Source of the DNA: Desulfopila inferna
GTDB lineage: Bacteria > Desulfobacterota > Desulfobulbia > Desulfobulbales > Desulfocapsaceae
Reading direction: 5' to 3'
Assembly: GCF_016919005.1 (NCBI RefSeq)
Contig: NZ_JAFFQE010000003.1
Span: 372,001-436,000 of the forward strand
DNA length: 64,000 bases
Shown here piece by piece: positions 39,058 to 47,915 of this stretch. The position numbers were made by a program, and so were the translations under genes. Below the pieces are notes generated by a model. The model was not told the DNA's origin and did no database searches. It saw nothing but the letters and a program-made list of their open reading frames with translations. How positions within the stretch are numbered: the stretch's first letter is position 1; the number at the start of each line of letters is the position of its first letter.

Positions 39058-39300
39058 ATGTTCGGATTGGGAACCCCCGAGTTGGTGGTGATTTTGGGAA
39101 TAGCCTTCCTTATTTTCGGCGGAAAAAAATTACCGGAAATCGGATCAGGCCTGGGAAAGGCAATCTCTTCCTTCAAAAAAGGTATAAGTGAGGTTGAAGA
39201 TGGCGGAAAAGAAATAGTCGACGGCATCCCGGGCGTCAAGGAAGTAGCTGAAGTAAAAGAAACGATTGACCAGGTTAAAAATATCGGCAAGGTTAGTTAG
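39058..39300 (+). CDS. tatA: Twin-arginine translocase subunit TatA/E, second copy
   Basis: The 80-residue product again has the TatA layout: MFGLGTPELVVILGIAFLIF membrane helix, [20 protein letters not shown] amphipathic helix and a longer tail. A strong AGGAGG lies 8 bases before the ATG, 37 bases after the first copy. The two proteins are clearly paralogous but not near-identical, so they may have diverged in role (TatA/TatE or TatA/TatB-like). The FGLGTPEL start is TatA-like rather than TatB-like. Confidence 0.93.
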   Translation: MFGLGTPELVVILGIAFLIFGGKKLPEIGSGLGKAISSFKKGISEVEDGGKEIVDGIPGVKEVAEVKETIDQVKNIGKVS

Positions 39301-39778
39301 ATTACACAGGGGCTTGGAAGAGGTACCTCCTTTCATCCCCTAGTTACCTTTACACTATTCCCCATATCCCCCTGCTGATATCGGTGGGCCATAAAACCAG
39401 CAGACAAATTCTTCTTGTGCAGGTCCACGGCCAGCCGCACGGTAGGCTTTTTGGCCGCTGTCCTTCAAGCCTTCTCCCCTCGCTTCATTTTCAATCATTT
39501 CCGCATTCCTTAATTTCCGCAGCCTTACATTCTCAACGACACGCAACGGCGAGCTAACTATTTGTTTAATCAGCATAAATATAAGAATATTGACTTCCTG
39601 TTTTTTTCATGCTAGTAATGCAAGTTCGTCTTAAAGTAGACTTAGCACCGTAGCTTTTATTCTGTAGCTTTTATATCTGTAGTTTTTTATCATTAGGCCA
39701 GAAGTACCCCTCCGGTTTTTATTCTGCCGCAACTATGCTCTGCCCTCGGCAGTTCTTTCACTATTATCAGGAGAAAAA
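39301..39778. other. Intergenic region before the glutamate synthase operon
   Basis: About 480 bases. It holds a promoter-like pair (39590-39619) and three short T-rich direct repeats near 39652-39690 (TAGCTTTTATTCTG, TAGCTTTTATATCTG, TAGTTTTTTATC). A weak minus-strand frame (39355-39576) has no supporting ribosome-binding site and is not called. Confidence 0.5.
39590..39619 (+). promoter_or_regulatory. Candidate promoter for the glutamate synthase operon
   Basis: TTGACT at 39590-39595 is followed after 17 or 18 bases by TAGTAAT (39613-39619), about 160 bases before the first gene. The short T-rich repeats lie between it and the start codon. Confidence 0.4.
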
Positions 39779-40921
39779 ATGTGTCGTTTAGCCTTAAAAT
39801 CCGCCAATGAACCATTTTCGCCGTATTCGGTTCTGACAGCCATGGAGGCCATGCAGGAAGGCTACGACGGCTCGGGACTTGGCCTTTTGCTGCGCGGACT
39901 GGAGTTTGAAGATTTCAAATATAACCCTAGATTTCCGATATTATCAGGCATTGCCCACTCCAAAAAGGCGGAATACCGGCTTGATGAATATATGGACGCC
40001 AACGGTTATGAACTGAAATACGATCATCGCTTTGCCATGCAGACCGGCATAATCGATTCCAATGACCGCTATCGCTATTTTCTCAGAGCCTACAGAATGC
40101 CTGAAGGTTTTAAAGAAGAATCACAGGAGGTCCGGGAAGCGGAACTGCTTCGTGCCCGCATCGCCCTTCGCCGGATCGGTGAGGAACATGGAGGGGACCT
40201 CTCGGTATTTTCCTTCTATCCCGACGTCGCCACGATCAAGGAAGTGGGCTGGCCAATGCAGATCGGCGATGCACTCCGCCTCCATGACGGCCAGATCAAA
40301 TCACGTGTCTGTATGGCCCAGGGGCGGCAGAACACCAATTATGGCATTAACCTCTATGCCTGTCATCCCTTCTTTATCCAGGGCATAGCCACCATGACCA
40401 ATGGTGAAAACACCGCCTTCGTCCCCATTCGTGATTGGCTGCTGGGACGAAATCTTCCCGGTTATATGGGATACCAGAGCGATTCAGAGGTTTTCGCCCA
40501 TATTCTGCATTACACGCTGAAAGAGCTGAAATTGCCCCTGCAGGCCTATAAACATATAATTACCCCGCTGAGCAACAGAGAGTTGGAAAATCATCCACAG
40601 GGAGATTTCCTGCGCGGTCTCCGCAATGTCTGTAAACGATTGATCATAGATGGACCAAATGCCGTCATCGGCACCCTCGCCGATGAAACCTGCCTCCTGG
40701 TCATGGATCAGAAAAAGCTGAGGCCGGCCACGGTGGGGGGACGCCCCGGAGAATGGGCGATTGCCTCGGAGATGTGCGGCGTCGACGCTCTGGTACCGGA
40801 TCGTGATCCCTTCCTCGATTTTCAGCCGATGCGCGAACATACAGTATTAATTCCACCTGATAGAAAGGAACTGACAATATGGTCTCAGCTCGATCCGTAT
40901 CCGTTGCCCCAGGCAGCTTAA
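39779..40921 (+). CDS. Glutamate synthase, glutamine amidotransferase subunit (archaeal-type GltB1)
   Basis: The 380-residue product starts MCRLALKSANEPF; the Cys after Met is the expected N-terminal nucleophile of class II (Ntn) glutamine amidotransferases. The segment EGYDGSGLGLLLRG is the glutamine-loop type region. It would release ammonia from glutamine for the synthase subunit encoded next. AGGAG lies 7 bases before the ATG. This separate amidotransferase is seen in archaeal-type split glutamate synthases found in methanogens and many sulfate reducers. The gene overlaps the next one by 43 bases. Confidence 0.88.
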   Translation: MCRLALKSANEPFSPYSVLTAMEAMQEGYDGSGLGLLLRGLEFEDFKYNPRFPILSGIAHSKKAEYRLDEYMDANGYELKYDHRFAMQTGIIDSNDRYRYFLRAYRMPEGFKEESQEVREAELLRARIALRRIGEEHGGDLSVFSFYPDVATIKEVGWPMQIGDALRLHDGQIKSRVCMAQGRQNTNYGINLYACHPFFIQGIATMTNGENTAFVPIRDWLLGRNLPGYMGYQSDSEVFAHILHYTLKELKLPLQAYKHIITPLSNRELENHPQGDFLRGLRNVCKRLIIDGPNAVIGTLADETCLLVMDQKKLRPATVGGRPGEWAIASEMCGVDALVPDRDPFLDFQPMREHTVLIPPDRKELTIWSQLDPYPLPQAA

Positions 40922-42519
40922 CCTATAGCGACCTCACCTGGATTATCAGCCATCGCGAGGACAGGTGTACCCTTTGCGGGCGCTGTACCGCGGTTTGCCC
41001 GAAAGGCTCAATTTATCTGGCCCATCGCAGGCAGCGAATGCCTAAGCTCGATGTATTCGCAACTAAGCGAGAAACCGGCTACCGCACCTTTACCGGCATT
41101 CGTCAGAAAACCGATCTGGAACATGCCTGTATCGGCTGTGCCATGTGTGAAATGGTCTGCCCCAACGAGGCCATCTCGCCGATGCCGAACAGCAATGAAA
41201 ACCGCACGGTCTTTTTCCGCAACCAGAAGGGCGAGCCCCATAAACGAGGGGGAAGGAGAAATGTCAGCGGCCCCACCCTGCTGGACCGCATCATGTTCGA
41301 CCGCATCTCGATGCTCACCGATCCGGCACTGGATGCCGGCCGCCATGAGTTTAACATAACCACCTCCCTGGGAAGAGTACTGGCGCCGGAAGATTTTCTG
41401 GAGAGAAGCCTGAACGGGGGCTGGATTCCGCCGACCCGGGAGATCTTTCCCTTTGTTATCGGCTCGATGTCGTTCGGCGCACTCTCGCCCAATATGTGGC
41501 TTGGTCTCCTGCAGGGTGTGGCCTACTGCAATGAGGTGCTCGGCATTCCGGTGGTTATGTGCACCGGTGAGGGCGGCTGTCCTCCGTGGGTTTTGAGGAG
41601 CCCCTATCTTAAATACATCATTCTGCAGATAGCTTCCGGCTATTTCGGCTGGGATGAAATTATTCGGGCTATTCCTGAAATGCAGTGTGATCCGGCCGCT
41701 ATTGAAATCAAATACGGTCAGGGTGCCAAACCCGGCGACGGCGGTCTGCTCATGTGGTTCAAGGTTTCCAAGTTGATCGCCAAACTGCGCGGAGTACCGG
41801 AGGGAGTCGACTTGCCTTCTCCTCCGGTCCACCAGACGTTGTATTCCATTGAGGAAAGTGTCATGAAAATGATGCAGAGTCTCTCCACCGCCTTTGGCCA
41901 TAAAGTACCCGTCTATCCCAAAATATCCGCCTCCACCTCAGCCAAATCAGTGCTCAACAATCTGGTGCGTAATCCCTACGCCGCCGGACTGATGATCGAC
42001 GGCATCGACGGTGGAACCGGCGCAGCATATGATGTTTCCATGAATGCCACCGGACACCCGATCGCCTCCAATGTCCGGGAGTGCTATCTCGATCTTGTCA
42101 AACAGGGTAAACAGAACGAAATACCTATTTTCGCAGCAGGAGGAATCGGCAAGAACGGCAATGTCACCCAGAACGGCATGGCGCTGATCATGCTGGGCGC
42201 CTCGGGAGTTCATATCGGTAAATACGTGATGCAGGCCGCCGCTGGCTGTCTTGGCAATGAGAAAGACCGCTGTAATGTCTGCAACCTCGGCATCTGCCCT
42301 AAGGGTATCACCAGCCAGAATCCCAAATTATACCGCAGGCTCGATCCCGATCTTGTTGCTCAGAGGGTTGTCGATATGTTCATGTCAATTCAGACAGAGA
42401 GCAAAAAGATCATGGCCCCACTGGGCAGATCGCAGAGCCTGCCGGTGGGGATGTCCGATGCCATCGGCATCAATGACAAGGCGGCTGCCGATCTTCTGCA
42501 AATCAAATATGTCTGTTAA
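40879..42519 (+). CDS. Glutamate synthase, FMN-binding subunit with ferredoxin domain (GltB2)
   Basis: The 546-residue product has an N-terminal pair of 4Fe-4S motifs (CTLCGRCTAVCP near residue 33 and CIGCAMCEMVCP near 87), then the FMN-binding glutamate synthase barrel (about 150-500) with KPGDGGLLMWFKV, SASTSAKSVLNNL and the GIDGGTGAAYDVS segment. A C-terminal CNVCNLGICPKGI provides the cluster near the FMN. It transfers ammonia to 2-oxoglutarate. AAGGA precedes its ATG, which lies inside the amidotransferase gene, so translation is likely coupled. The ferredoxin part suggests reduced ferredoxin or the partner flavoprotein as donor. Confidence 0.92.
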   Translation: MVSARSVSVAPGSLTYSDLTWIISHREDRCTLCGRCTAVCPKGSIYLAHRRQRMPKLDVFATKRETGYRTFTGIRQKTDLEHACIGCAMCEMVCPNEAISPMPNSNENRTVFFRNQKGEPHKRGGRRNVSGPTLLDRIMFDRISMLTDPALDAGRHEFNITTSLGRVLAPEDFLERSLNGGWIPPTREIFPFVIGSMSFGALSPNMWLGLLQGVAYCNEVLGIPVVMCTGEGGCPPWVLRSPYLKYIILQIASGYFGWDEIIRAIPEMQCDPAAIEIKYGQGAKPGDGGLLMWFKVSKLIAKLRGVPEGVDLPSPPVHQTLYSIEESVMKMMQSLSTAFGHKVPVYPKISASTSAKSVLNNLVRNPYAAGLMIDGIDGGTGAAYDVSMNATGHPIASNVRECYLDLVKQGKQNEIPIFAAGGIGKNGNVTQNGMALIMLGASGVHIGKYVMQAAAGCLGNEKDRCNVCNLGICPKGITSQNPKLYRRLDPDLVAQRVVDMFMSIQTESKKIMAPLGRSQSLPVGMSDAIGINDKAAADLLQIKYVC

Positions 42520-42583
42520 ACGAATGTGTTTATGAAAACCACCTCGCGGACCTCGTTTCGCCGGATGATATAAGGAGTTATCA

Positions 42584-44938
42584 GTGACTGCGACCGTCAT
42601 TAAAGGCCTCGACACCCAGGGGCAGCGTATTAGTTCAATGGAATTTGAGAAACTTGTGCGCCAGGCTGCACAGGAGACCTCCGATCTTGTCCTGGAGTCC
42701 TATGGTCAGCATAATATCGGCATCCGTCTGGAAAAGGAGGAAGGACTCAACATACGCCTCAACGGTCCGGCCGGTCAGCGGCTCGGCTGCATGGGCATGC
42801 CTGGAACGACGATAACTTGCGAGGGTGCGGCATCCGATGATGTGGGCTTCCTCAATATCGGTGCGGAAATTATTGTCAAGGGCAATGCAACCAACGGCGT
42901 CTGCAACGCCATGGCCAACGGTAAGGTCAGTATTGGGGGGTCCATTGGAGCCCGCGGACTCACCATGACCAAGTGGAATCCTGATCATGACCGTCCGGAA
43001 CTCTGGGTTCTGGGTTCAACCGGTGACTCCTTCGCGGAATTCAACTGCGGCGGCATCGCTGTTGTCTGCGGGATTGAAGCGAAAAATCCGGATAACATCC
43101 TTGGCTATCGACCATGTGTGGGGATGGTCGGCGGCATGATCTATTTTCGCGGCAAAATTGATGATTCCTTTTCCAAAACCAATGCCAGACGGCAACCGCT
43201 CGACGATGACCAGTGGCAATGGTTGAACGACAGGATCCCTTCCTTTCTCGATAAAATAGACAGGGCAGAATTGCTGACGGAACTCGGCAACCGTGAAGAA
43301 TGGCAGGTTCTCGTTGCCATTTCACCTCAGGAAAGGGCCCTGATGTTTTCCGGGCCGATGCCGATGGCGCAGTTTCGCAATGAATTCTGGAACAACGCCT
43401 TCGGCGGCGGCGATCCCCTGCGCGATCTCTCTCCCGGTCTTGACAGAAGCCCCGTGGATGCCATCGTCTCCGGCGAATTGCGCAGATTCAAACCCTACTG
43501 GGCCAACTGTGAACATGCCGCCCCGTGTACATACTATTGCCCTATTCACATCCCCACGGTCGACCGCCTGCGTCTGATCCGCGAGGGCCGCATCGACGAG
43601 GCCTACGACATGGTTCTGCGTTATACGCCGCTGCCCGGTTCGGTCTGCGGAGCCATCTGTCCCAACCTCTGTATGGAAAACTGTTCCCGTCGTGGTGTCG
43701 ACCAGTCCATAGAGATGCAGGTCCTGGGCCGTGCTGTCAGCAACCATAAAGCTCCGGCAGCTGCCGAACCGATCGGCAGGAAAGTGGCCGTTATCGGCGG
43801 CGGTCCCGGTGGGATGAATGCTGCATGGCAGCTTGCCCTTGGCGGGGTTGAGGTCCATATCTTTGAAAAAGACGATAAACTCGGCGGCAAACTTGCCCAG
43901 GTCGTCCCCTGGGAACGCTTATCCCAGGCAATCTGGGACGAGGAGATACACCGTTTCCTGGAGACTCCGAACCTTCATGCACATTTCGGCGTGGACATGG
44001 ACAAGGAAGGTTTTACAAGATTGCGAGATGAGTTTGACTATGTCATTATCGCGGTGGGCACTCACAACCCCAGGCGGCTGCAGTTTCCCGGAAGCGACAG
44101 GGTCATTCCCGCCCTGGATTTTCTTAAATCAGCAAAAGGCGACGCGGCAACAAAGATAGGCCGGGAGGTTGTCGTTATCGGCGCGGGAAATGTCGGCTGC
44201 GATGTCGCCTGCGAAGCATATCGCCTCGGGGCTGAAAAGGTTACTCTGGTCGACATCCAGAAACCGCTGGCATTCGGCGCCGAGAAGGAGGCAGCCGAAC
44301 GTCACGGAGCTCAGTTTCTCTGGCCGGTCAAAACCGCAGAGGTAACCGACCAGGGTCTTGTCACCAATGATGGTACATGCATACCGGCGCAAACGGTCAT
44401 TATCTCTATTGGAGATGTCCCCGCACTTCCCTTCCTTCCCGAATCGGTGGAAACCGTAAGTGTCGGCGGGGCCACCTGGATCAAGACCGACAAAGCTCAT
44501 CTTACCGCTGATCCCAAGGTTCTGGCCATCGGCGATGTAGAGCGCCCCGGGCTCGCCACCAATGCTCTTGGAGCCGGTAAGACCGCGGCGGAATTCATCA
44601 TGGCACAACTCAAGGGACTGCCCTGGCAGCCTTTTACCAGGGAGGTCATTCCCCAGCAGGCCCTTACCATCACCCATTATGTTCCGGAAACAGCGGACGG
44701 CAGCGAAGAAAATCAGGCTAAACGTTGTCTTTCCTGTGCTTCCTGCCGGGATTGTCATCTCTGTGAAACTATCTGCCCGACCGGAGCTATCAGCAGAAGG
44801 GAGATCGAACCGGCGATGGCGGCGGGGGCCCTCATCAAGGCAAACTACGAATATGTCTCCGATGATGACAAATGCATCGCCTGCGGTTTTTGCGCCGATA
44901 CCTGTCCCTGCGGTATCTGGACAATGAATTCCTACTGA
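42584..44938 (+). CDS. GXGXG-domain fused to NAD(P)-linked glutamate synthase small-subunit-like protein with ferredoxin end
   Basis: The 784-residue product starts at GTG 42584, with AAGGAG 8 bases upstream. Residues about 20-240 form the glutamate synthase C-terminal beta-helix (GXGXG) domain, normally the end of GltB. From about 290 it becomes a GltD/AegA-like flavoprotein: a cysteine-rich iron-sulfur segment, an FAD motif VAVIGGGPGGMNAAWQL near residue 404 and an NAD(P)H motif VVVIGAGNVGCDVA near 529. The C-terminus has two 4Fe-4S motifs (CLSCASCRDCHLCETICP region and CIACGFCADTCPCG). It feeds NAD(P)H or ferredoxin electrons to GltB2. The fusion of beta-helix and flavoprotein in one chain is a variant of the usual split. 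Confidence 0.88.
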   Translation: MTATVIKGLDTQGQRISSMEFEKLVRQAAQETSDLVLESYGQHNIGIRLEKEEGLNIRLNGPAGQRLGCMGMPGTTITCEGAASDDVGFLNIGAEIIVKGNATNGVCNAMANGKVSIGGSIGARGLTMTKWNPDHDRPELWVLGSTGDSFAEFNCGGIAVVCGIEAKNPDNILGYRPCVGMVGGMIYFRGKIDDSFSKTNARRQPLDDDQWQWLNDRIPSFLDKIDRAELLTELGNREEWQVLVAISPQERALMFSGPMPMAQFRNEFWNNAFGGGDPLRDLSPGLDRSPVDAIVSGELRRFKPYWANCEHAAPCTYYCPIHIPTVDRLRLIREGRIDEAYDMVLRYTPLPGSVCGAICPNLCMENCSRRGVDQSIEMQVLGRAVSNHKAPAAAEPIGRKVAVIGGGPGGMNAAWQLALGGVEVHIFEKDDKLGGKLAQVVPWERLSQAIWDEEIHRFLETPNLHAHFGVDMDKEGFTRLRDEFDYVIIAVGTHNPRRLQFPGSDRVIPALDFLKSAKGDAATKIGREVVVIGAGNVGCDVACEAYRLGAEKVTLVDIQKPLAFGAEKEAAERHGAQFLWPVKTAEVTDQGLVTNDGTCIPAQTVIISIGDVPALPFLPESVETVSVGGATWIKTDKAHLTADPKVLAIGDVERPGLATNALGAGKTAAEFIMAQLKGLPWQPFTREVIPQQALTITHYVPETADGSEENQAKRCLSCASCRDCHLCETICPTGAISRREIEPAMAAGALIKANYEYVSDDDKCIACGFCADTCPCGIWTMNSY

Positions 44939-44958
44939 TCGGATCAGGAGGAAGGACT

Positions 44959-44979
44959 GCTTTTTACGACGCCATCAAC
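44959..44979 (+). repeat. Copy of a short dispersed intergenic motif
   Basis: GC followed by TTTTTACGACGCCATCAAC. A near-identical copy is at 47916-47936 (same strand), and a shorter one at 3101-3118 on the other strand. All three lie just outside genes. Confidence 0.55.
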
Positions 44980-44985
44980 ATTGAG

Positions 44986-45010
44986 CCGGTGATGATGCCC
45001 ACATCACCGG
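44986..45010. terminator. Perfect 9-bp hairpin after the glutamate synthase operon
   Basis: CCGGTGATG and CATCACCGG pair around ATGCCCA about 50 bases past the last gene of the operon. There is no T run, so it may be an mRNA 3' stabiliser or a Rho-assisted end rather than a classical terminator. Confidence 0.45.
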
Positions 45011-45049
45011 TACTCCATCGGCGGGTGTCCCCGGTGTGACATCGACATA

Positions 45050-45322
45050 TTAGAGGCGATGGAAACGCAGAGACACTCCATAATCAGCCTGGTCTATATC
45101 TTTGGGCAGCAAATCCGCATCCATTACCATCAACGTCAATACTCTTCCTTTGACAGGATCACGTGTAGCTTTCCCGCGCCTCTCAGCCCCTGAAGGGCCC
45201 GCGATACCTCTCCTTGGCGGCCTCACGTGTAACACTCGAGCTTCCACCACTCCCTTTCTGGTGACCGGTGTTTTTTCACCTTGAGGTCCAAGAGGGGGCA
45301 TTGAGCCAATGATTATTTCCAT
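45050..45322 (-). CDS. Small hypothetical protein
   Basis: A 90-residue frame starts at ATG 45322 with GGAG about 10 bases before it. It begins MEIIIGSMPPLGPQGEKTPV, has a basic, Gly/Pro/Arg-rich centre (VLHVRPPRRGIAGPSG) and ends with LTLMVMDADLLPKDIDQADY and a short tail. No signal peptide, membrane helix or known domain is seen. It stands alone between two plus-strand operons. The ribosome-binding site and clean boundaries favour a real gene, but composition alone does not prove it. Confidence 0.4.
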   Translation of the reverse strand: MEIIIGSMPPLGPQGEKTPVTRKGVVEARVLHVRPPRRGIAGPSGAERRGKATRDPVKGRVLTLMVMDADLLPKDIDQADYGVSLRFHRL

Positions 45323-45739
45323 TTCAAGTTGCTCCTGCAAAGTTCGATAACCTTCACTGAACATACAATATCAACATTGATATTTCAATAATTGATGGGT
45401 TCCGCATCCAGCCAAGGATGAGCAATATACTGAAATTAAAAAATCTTATGAAAAATCAACGTGATCGAAGTTGCCGGAATAACTCTGTGATGAGCGCAGT
45501 GCCCCGGGAAGGCTCGATACACCGGGCGTAATATCTGAAACGGCGATTTGACGGTACCTGTGGTATGGCAAATCGAGTTTCACGTGTACAGCATCATAGA
45601 TTGAAGTTTTTAATCGGAATTTCTATTGCATATCATGATGTTTACGGGCAAGGTAAAGAAAGTGATCGATATGCTTTAACTCAGCTGAACTGCATCCTCA
45701 ACTACAACCGAGCAGGATATTCACATTCTTGAGACGCCG
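45323..45739. other. Intergenic region before the kinase-FHA-phosphatase gene
   Basis: About 415 bases with no supported gene. The segment 45679-45693 (ACTCAGCTGAACTGC) resembles the head of the 109-bp repeat unit over about 13 bases, too short to call a copy. Confidence 0.4.
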
Positions 45740-47821
45740 ATGAGCAATATTCTTAAAAAACTACTTCAACCCATAGACCAGACTCAAAAAATCCGCGGGG
45801 TTCTCGTCCCTGTCGGCCTGGAGTTTCTGCAGTTAATTGTCACCGGCCCACCGGGTGCGGGCAAAACCTATTATATAAATCAAATCGGAGGATGGCCCAA
45901 TGAAGGCTATCTCGATTTAACCGTAAAAAAATGGTGGAAAAACCAGAGTCTTATCTACCGTCCTCGAGAGGTTCATCTGGGGCTTCCCTTTAAGGGAGTG
46001 GCTGAGGCGCTTACTGTTTTCGACAAGGAATGGCTTGAAGCCTCACCACCCTTTATTCTGGAATGTGACCGCATTCGAATTCCGCCTGCCGGAGATTCAT
46101 TTCTCACTACGGACTGGAAGCACAGATATGTGTTTGAATTTATCATCCCCGATCCCAGGACCGTCTATGAGCGCAGAAAGGAACGGCACAAGGAAGGCTA
46201 TTTTCCAGTTGATGACGACCTTTCTCTACAAATGGTAATCAATCAGGCGGAAGTCTATCGTGAAGTGGCTCTGTACCTGCACCGCGCTAAAATGCAGGTG
46301 TATGTTCGAGAGGACATCAACTCCCCGCCAATGAGAATTGTTGAAAAAGGTGAAGCCGGCATCCCTTCATGGCTGCTCCCTAAGAACGAGAGAGCAGGAG
46401 TGATCGCAATTCAGGGCAGCTGGAAAAACCTCTTTCTCAAAAGAAAAGCGATCAACTGGCTAAACGTTTCCAGGGCACCGCAGGAAATCACTTCGCCAAG
46501 CAGGATCGCCCATGACGGCAAGACCTTCGAATTGCGACTTGGCAAACAACTCCTCCACTTCCATCCGGAAGTTCCTCTTGGCGTGAAAAAGAAGCATATC
46601 AAGAAAAACTGGCTGATTTTTTCACCCTTATCCTGCTGTATCAAGAACATCCTCGGATTTGCCAGGCTCTGTGTGGGAGATTCGGTGATAATAGGCAGGG
46701 AGAATACTCTCTATACCGATCTGTTCGATCTGGATAACACCGTCGCTCAACGACACATTCAGGTTACCAACAGAAATGGCGATCTTATCCTGACCCCTCT
46801 TGATCCCGACGCTAAAGTGAGCATCATGCGTTCGGATGAACAGGATAACCGTGAAAAAGTGGAGACTTACCGACATGAGGCGCTTTTATCCATCAAGCAA
46901 GTCTATGGAGGTCCCGTCAAGATTCTCGGCAAATACAAGGCGATCAGACTGTTAAATGACGTAACCAGGATAATTGCTAATGATACCTATGCGCTCAAAA
47001 ACAGAAACAATAAGGCGGGAGGCATCATAGTCCTGCCGGACTTCCTGACTCCCATCATCGTTGGCGACCTGCACGCTCAGGTAGATAATCTGCTCAAAAT
47101 TCTCTCGGAAAACTACCTGATCGAATGTCTCTCCGCCAACACAGCATGTCTCATAATTCTAGGAGATGCTGTGCATTCGGAAATCGTCAATGAAATGGAC
47201 GACTTTGACAGTTCGATTCTGATGATGGATCTTATCCTGACTCTCAAGAAATCGTTTCCGGACAATTTTTTCTATCTGCGCGGTAATCATGACAGCTTCG
47301 CTCCTGAACTGAGTAAGAATGGTATTCCCCAAGGCGCTCTGATGCAAAAGAGACTCACCGAACTCCGCGGACCGGATTATGCTCAGGCAATGGATAATCT
47401 CTACCATACCCTGCCGTATATCGTCAAAAACAGCACCTTCGTCTCCTGCCATGCGGCACCGCCGATAAGCAAGGCCTCCCTCGAGCAGCTTATCAATATT
47501 GACGAATATCCCCAGATTATCAAAGAAATTACAACCAGCAGGGTGCAGCGTCAACACTATCTCAACGGGTATAAGAAGAAGCATGTTAAACGTTTCAGAA
47601 AAAACCTGGGATTACCAAAAGGCAGCCCGGTCATCGTCGGCCACACACCACTGGATCCCTTTGGCAGCTTCTGGAGGGACGTAAGTAATATTAAGGGACA
47701 TCATATCATCTACAGCGGGCATCAGGAGGGAGCCATGGCATTGCTCATTGAAAAAAACCGGATTATCCCCTTGGCCTTTCCGGCGGAACCTCTCTGCAAA
47801 CTTATCGATAAAATCCAGTAA
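45740..47821 (+). CDS. P-loop kinase-like / FHA-like / PPP-type phosphatase fusion protein
   Basis: The 693-residue protein seems to have three parts. Residues 30-195: a P-loop NTPase with Walker A TGPPGAGKT (35-43), an acidic strand FILECDRIRIP (about 106-116) and a lid-like basic stretch ERRKERHKEGY; it resembles small nucleotide, polynucleotide or zeta-toxin-like kinases. Residues about 300-365: an FHA-like fold with VIIGRENTLYTDLFDLD and QRHIQVTNRNGDLIL, the GR...RH spacing of phosphothreonine-binding domains. Residues about 435-675: a calcineurin-like phosphatase with GDLH (442-445), GDAVH (475-479), GNHDS (515-519), SCHAAP (His571) and VGHTP (His635). No signal peptide or membrane helix. 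Plausible roles are protein phosphosignalling or nucleic-acid end healing; I cannot decide. It lies upstream of the phosphate transport pair. Confidence 0.75.
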   Translation: MSNILKKLLQPIDQTQKIRGVLVPVGLEFLQLIVTGPPGAGKTYYINQIGGWPNEGYLDLTVKKWWKNQSLIYRPREVHLGLPFKGVAEALTVFDKEWLEASPPFILECDRIRIPPAGDSFLTTDWKHRYVFEFIIPDPRTVYERRKERHKEGYFPVDDDLSLQMVINQAEVYREVALYLHRAKMQVYVREDINSPPMRIVEKGEAGIPSWLLPKNERAGVIAIQGSWKNLFLKRKAINWLNVSRAPQEITSPSRIAHDGKTFELRLGKQLLHFHPEVPLGVKKKHIKKNWLIFSPLSCCIKNILGFARLCVGDSVIIGRENTLYTDLFDLDNTVAQRHIQVTNRNGDLILTPLDPDAKVSIMRSDEQDNREKVETYRHEALLSIKQVYGGPVKILGKYKAIRLLNDVTRIIANDTYALKNRNNKAGGIIVLPDFLTPIIVGDLHAQVDNLLKILSENYLIECLSANTACLIILGDAVHSEIVNEMDDFDSSILMMDLILTLKKSFPDNFFYLRGNHDSFAPELSKNGIPQGALMQKRLTELRGPDYAQAMDNLYHTLPYIVKNSTFVSCHAAPPISKASLEQLINIDEYPQIIKEITTSRVQRQHYLNGYKKKHVKRFRKNLGLPKGSPVIVGHTPLDPFGSFWRDVSNIKGHHIIYSGHQEGAMALLIEKNRIIPLAFPAEPLCKLIDKIQ

Positions 47822-47915
47822 CTTGAATTTCAGACTTTGATAACCTCGCAGGAGGTCTCCATGAGTCGCTGAGAAGGCTGGATAAAAAAGTTCGATATAC
47901 AACACAGGAAATCGG

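Noticed and set aside
39355-39576. 73-residue minus-strand frame
   Set aside because: No ribosome-binding site, no recognised similarity, and it lies in the probable 3' and promoter regions of flanking genes.
45679-45693. Further copy of the 109-bp repeat family
   Set aside because: Only about 13 matching bases at the unit head; similar short matches near 31185 and 57290 can arise from the CAGCTG palindrome alone.
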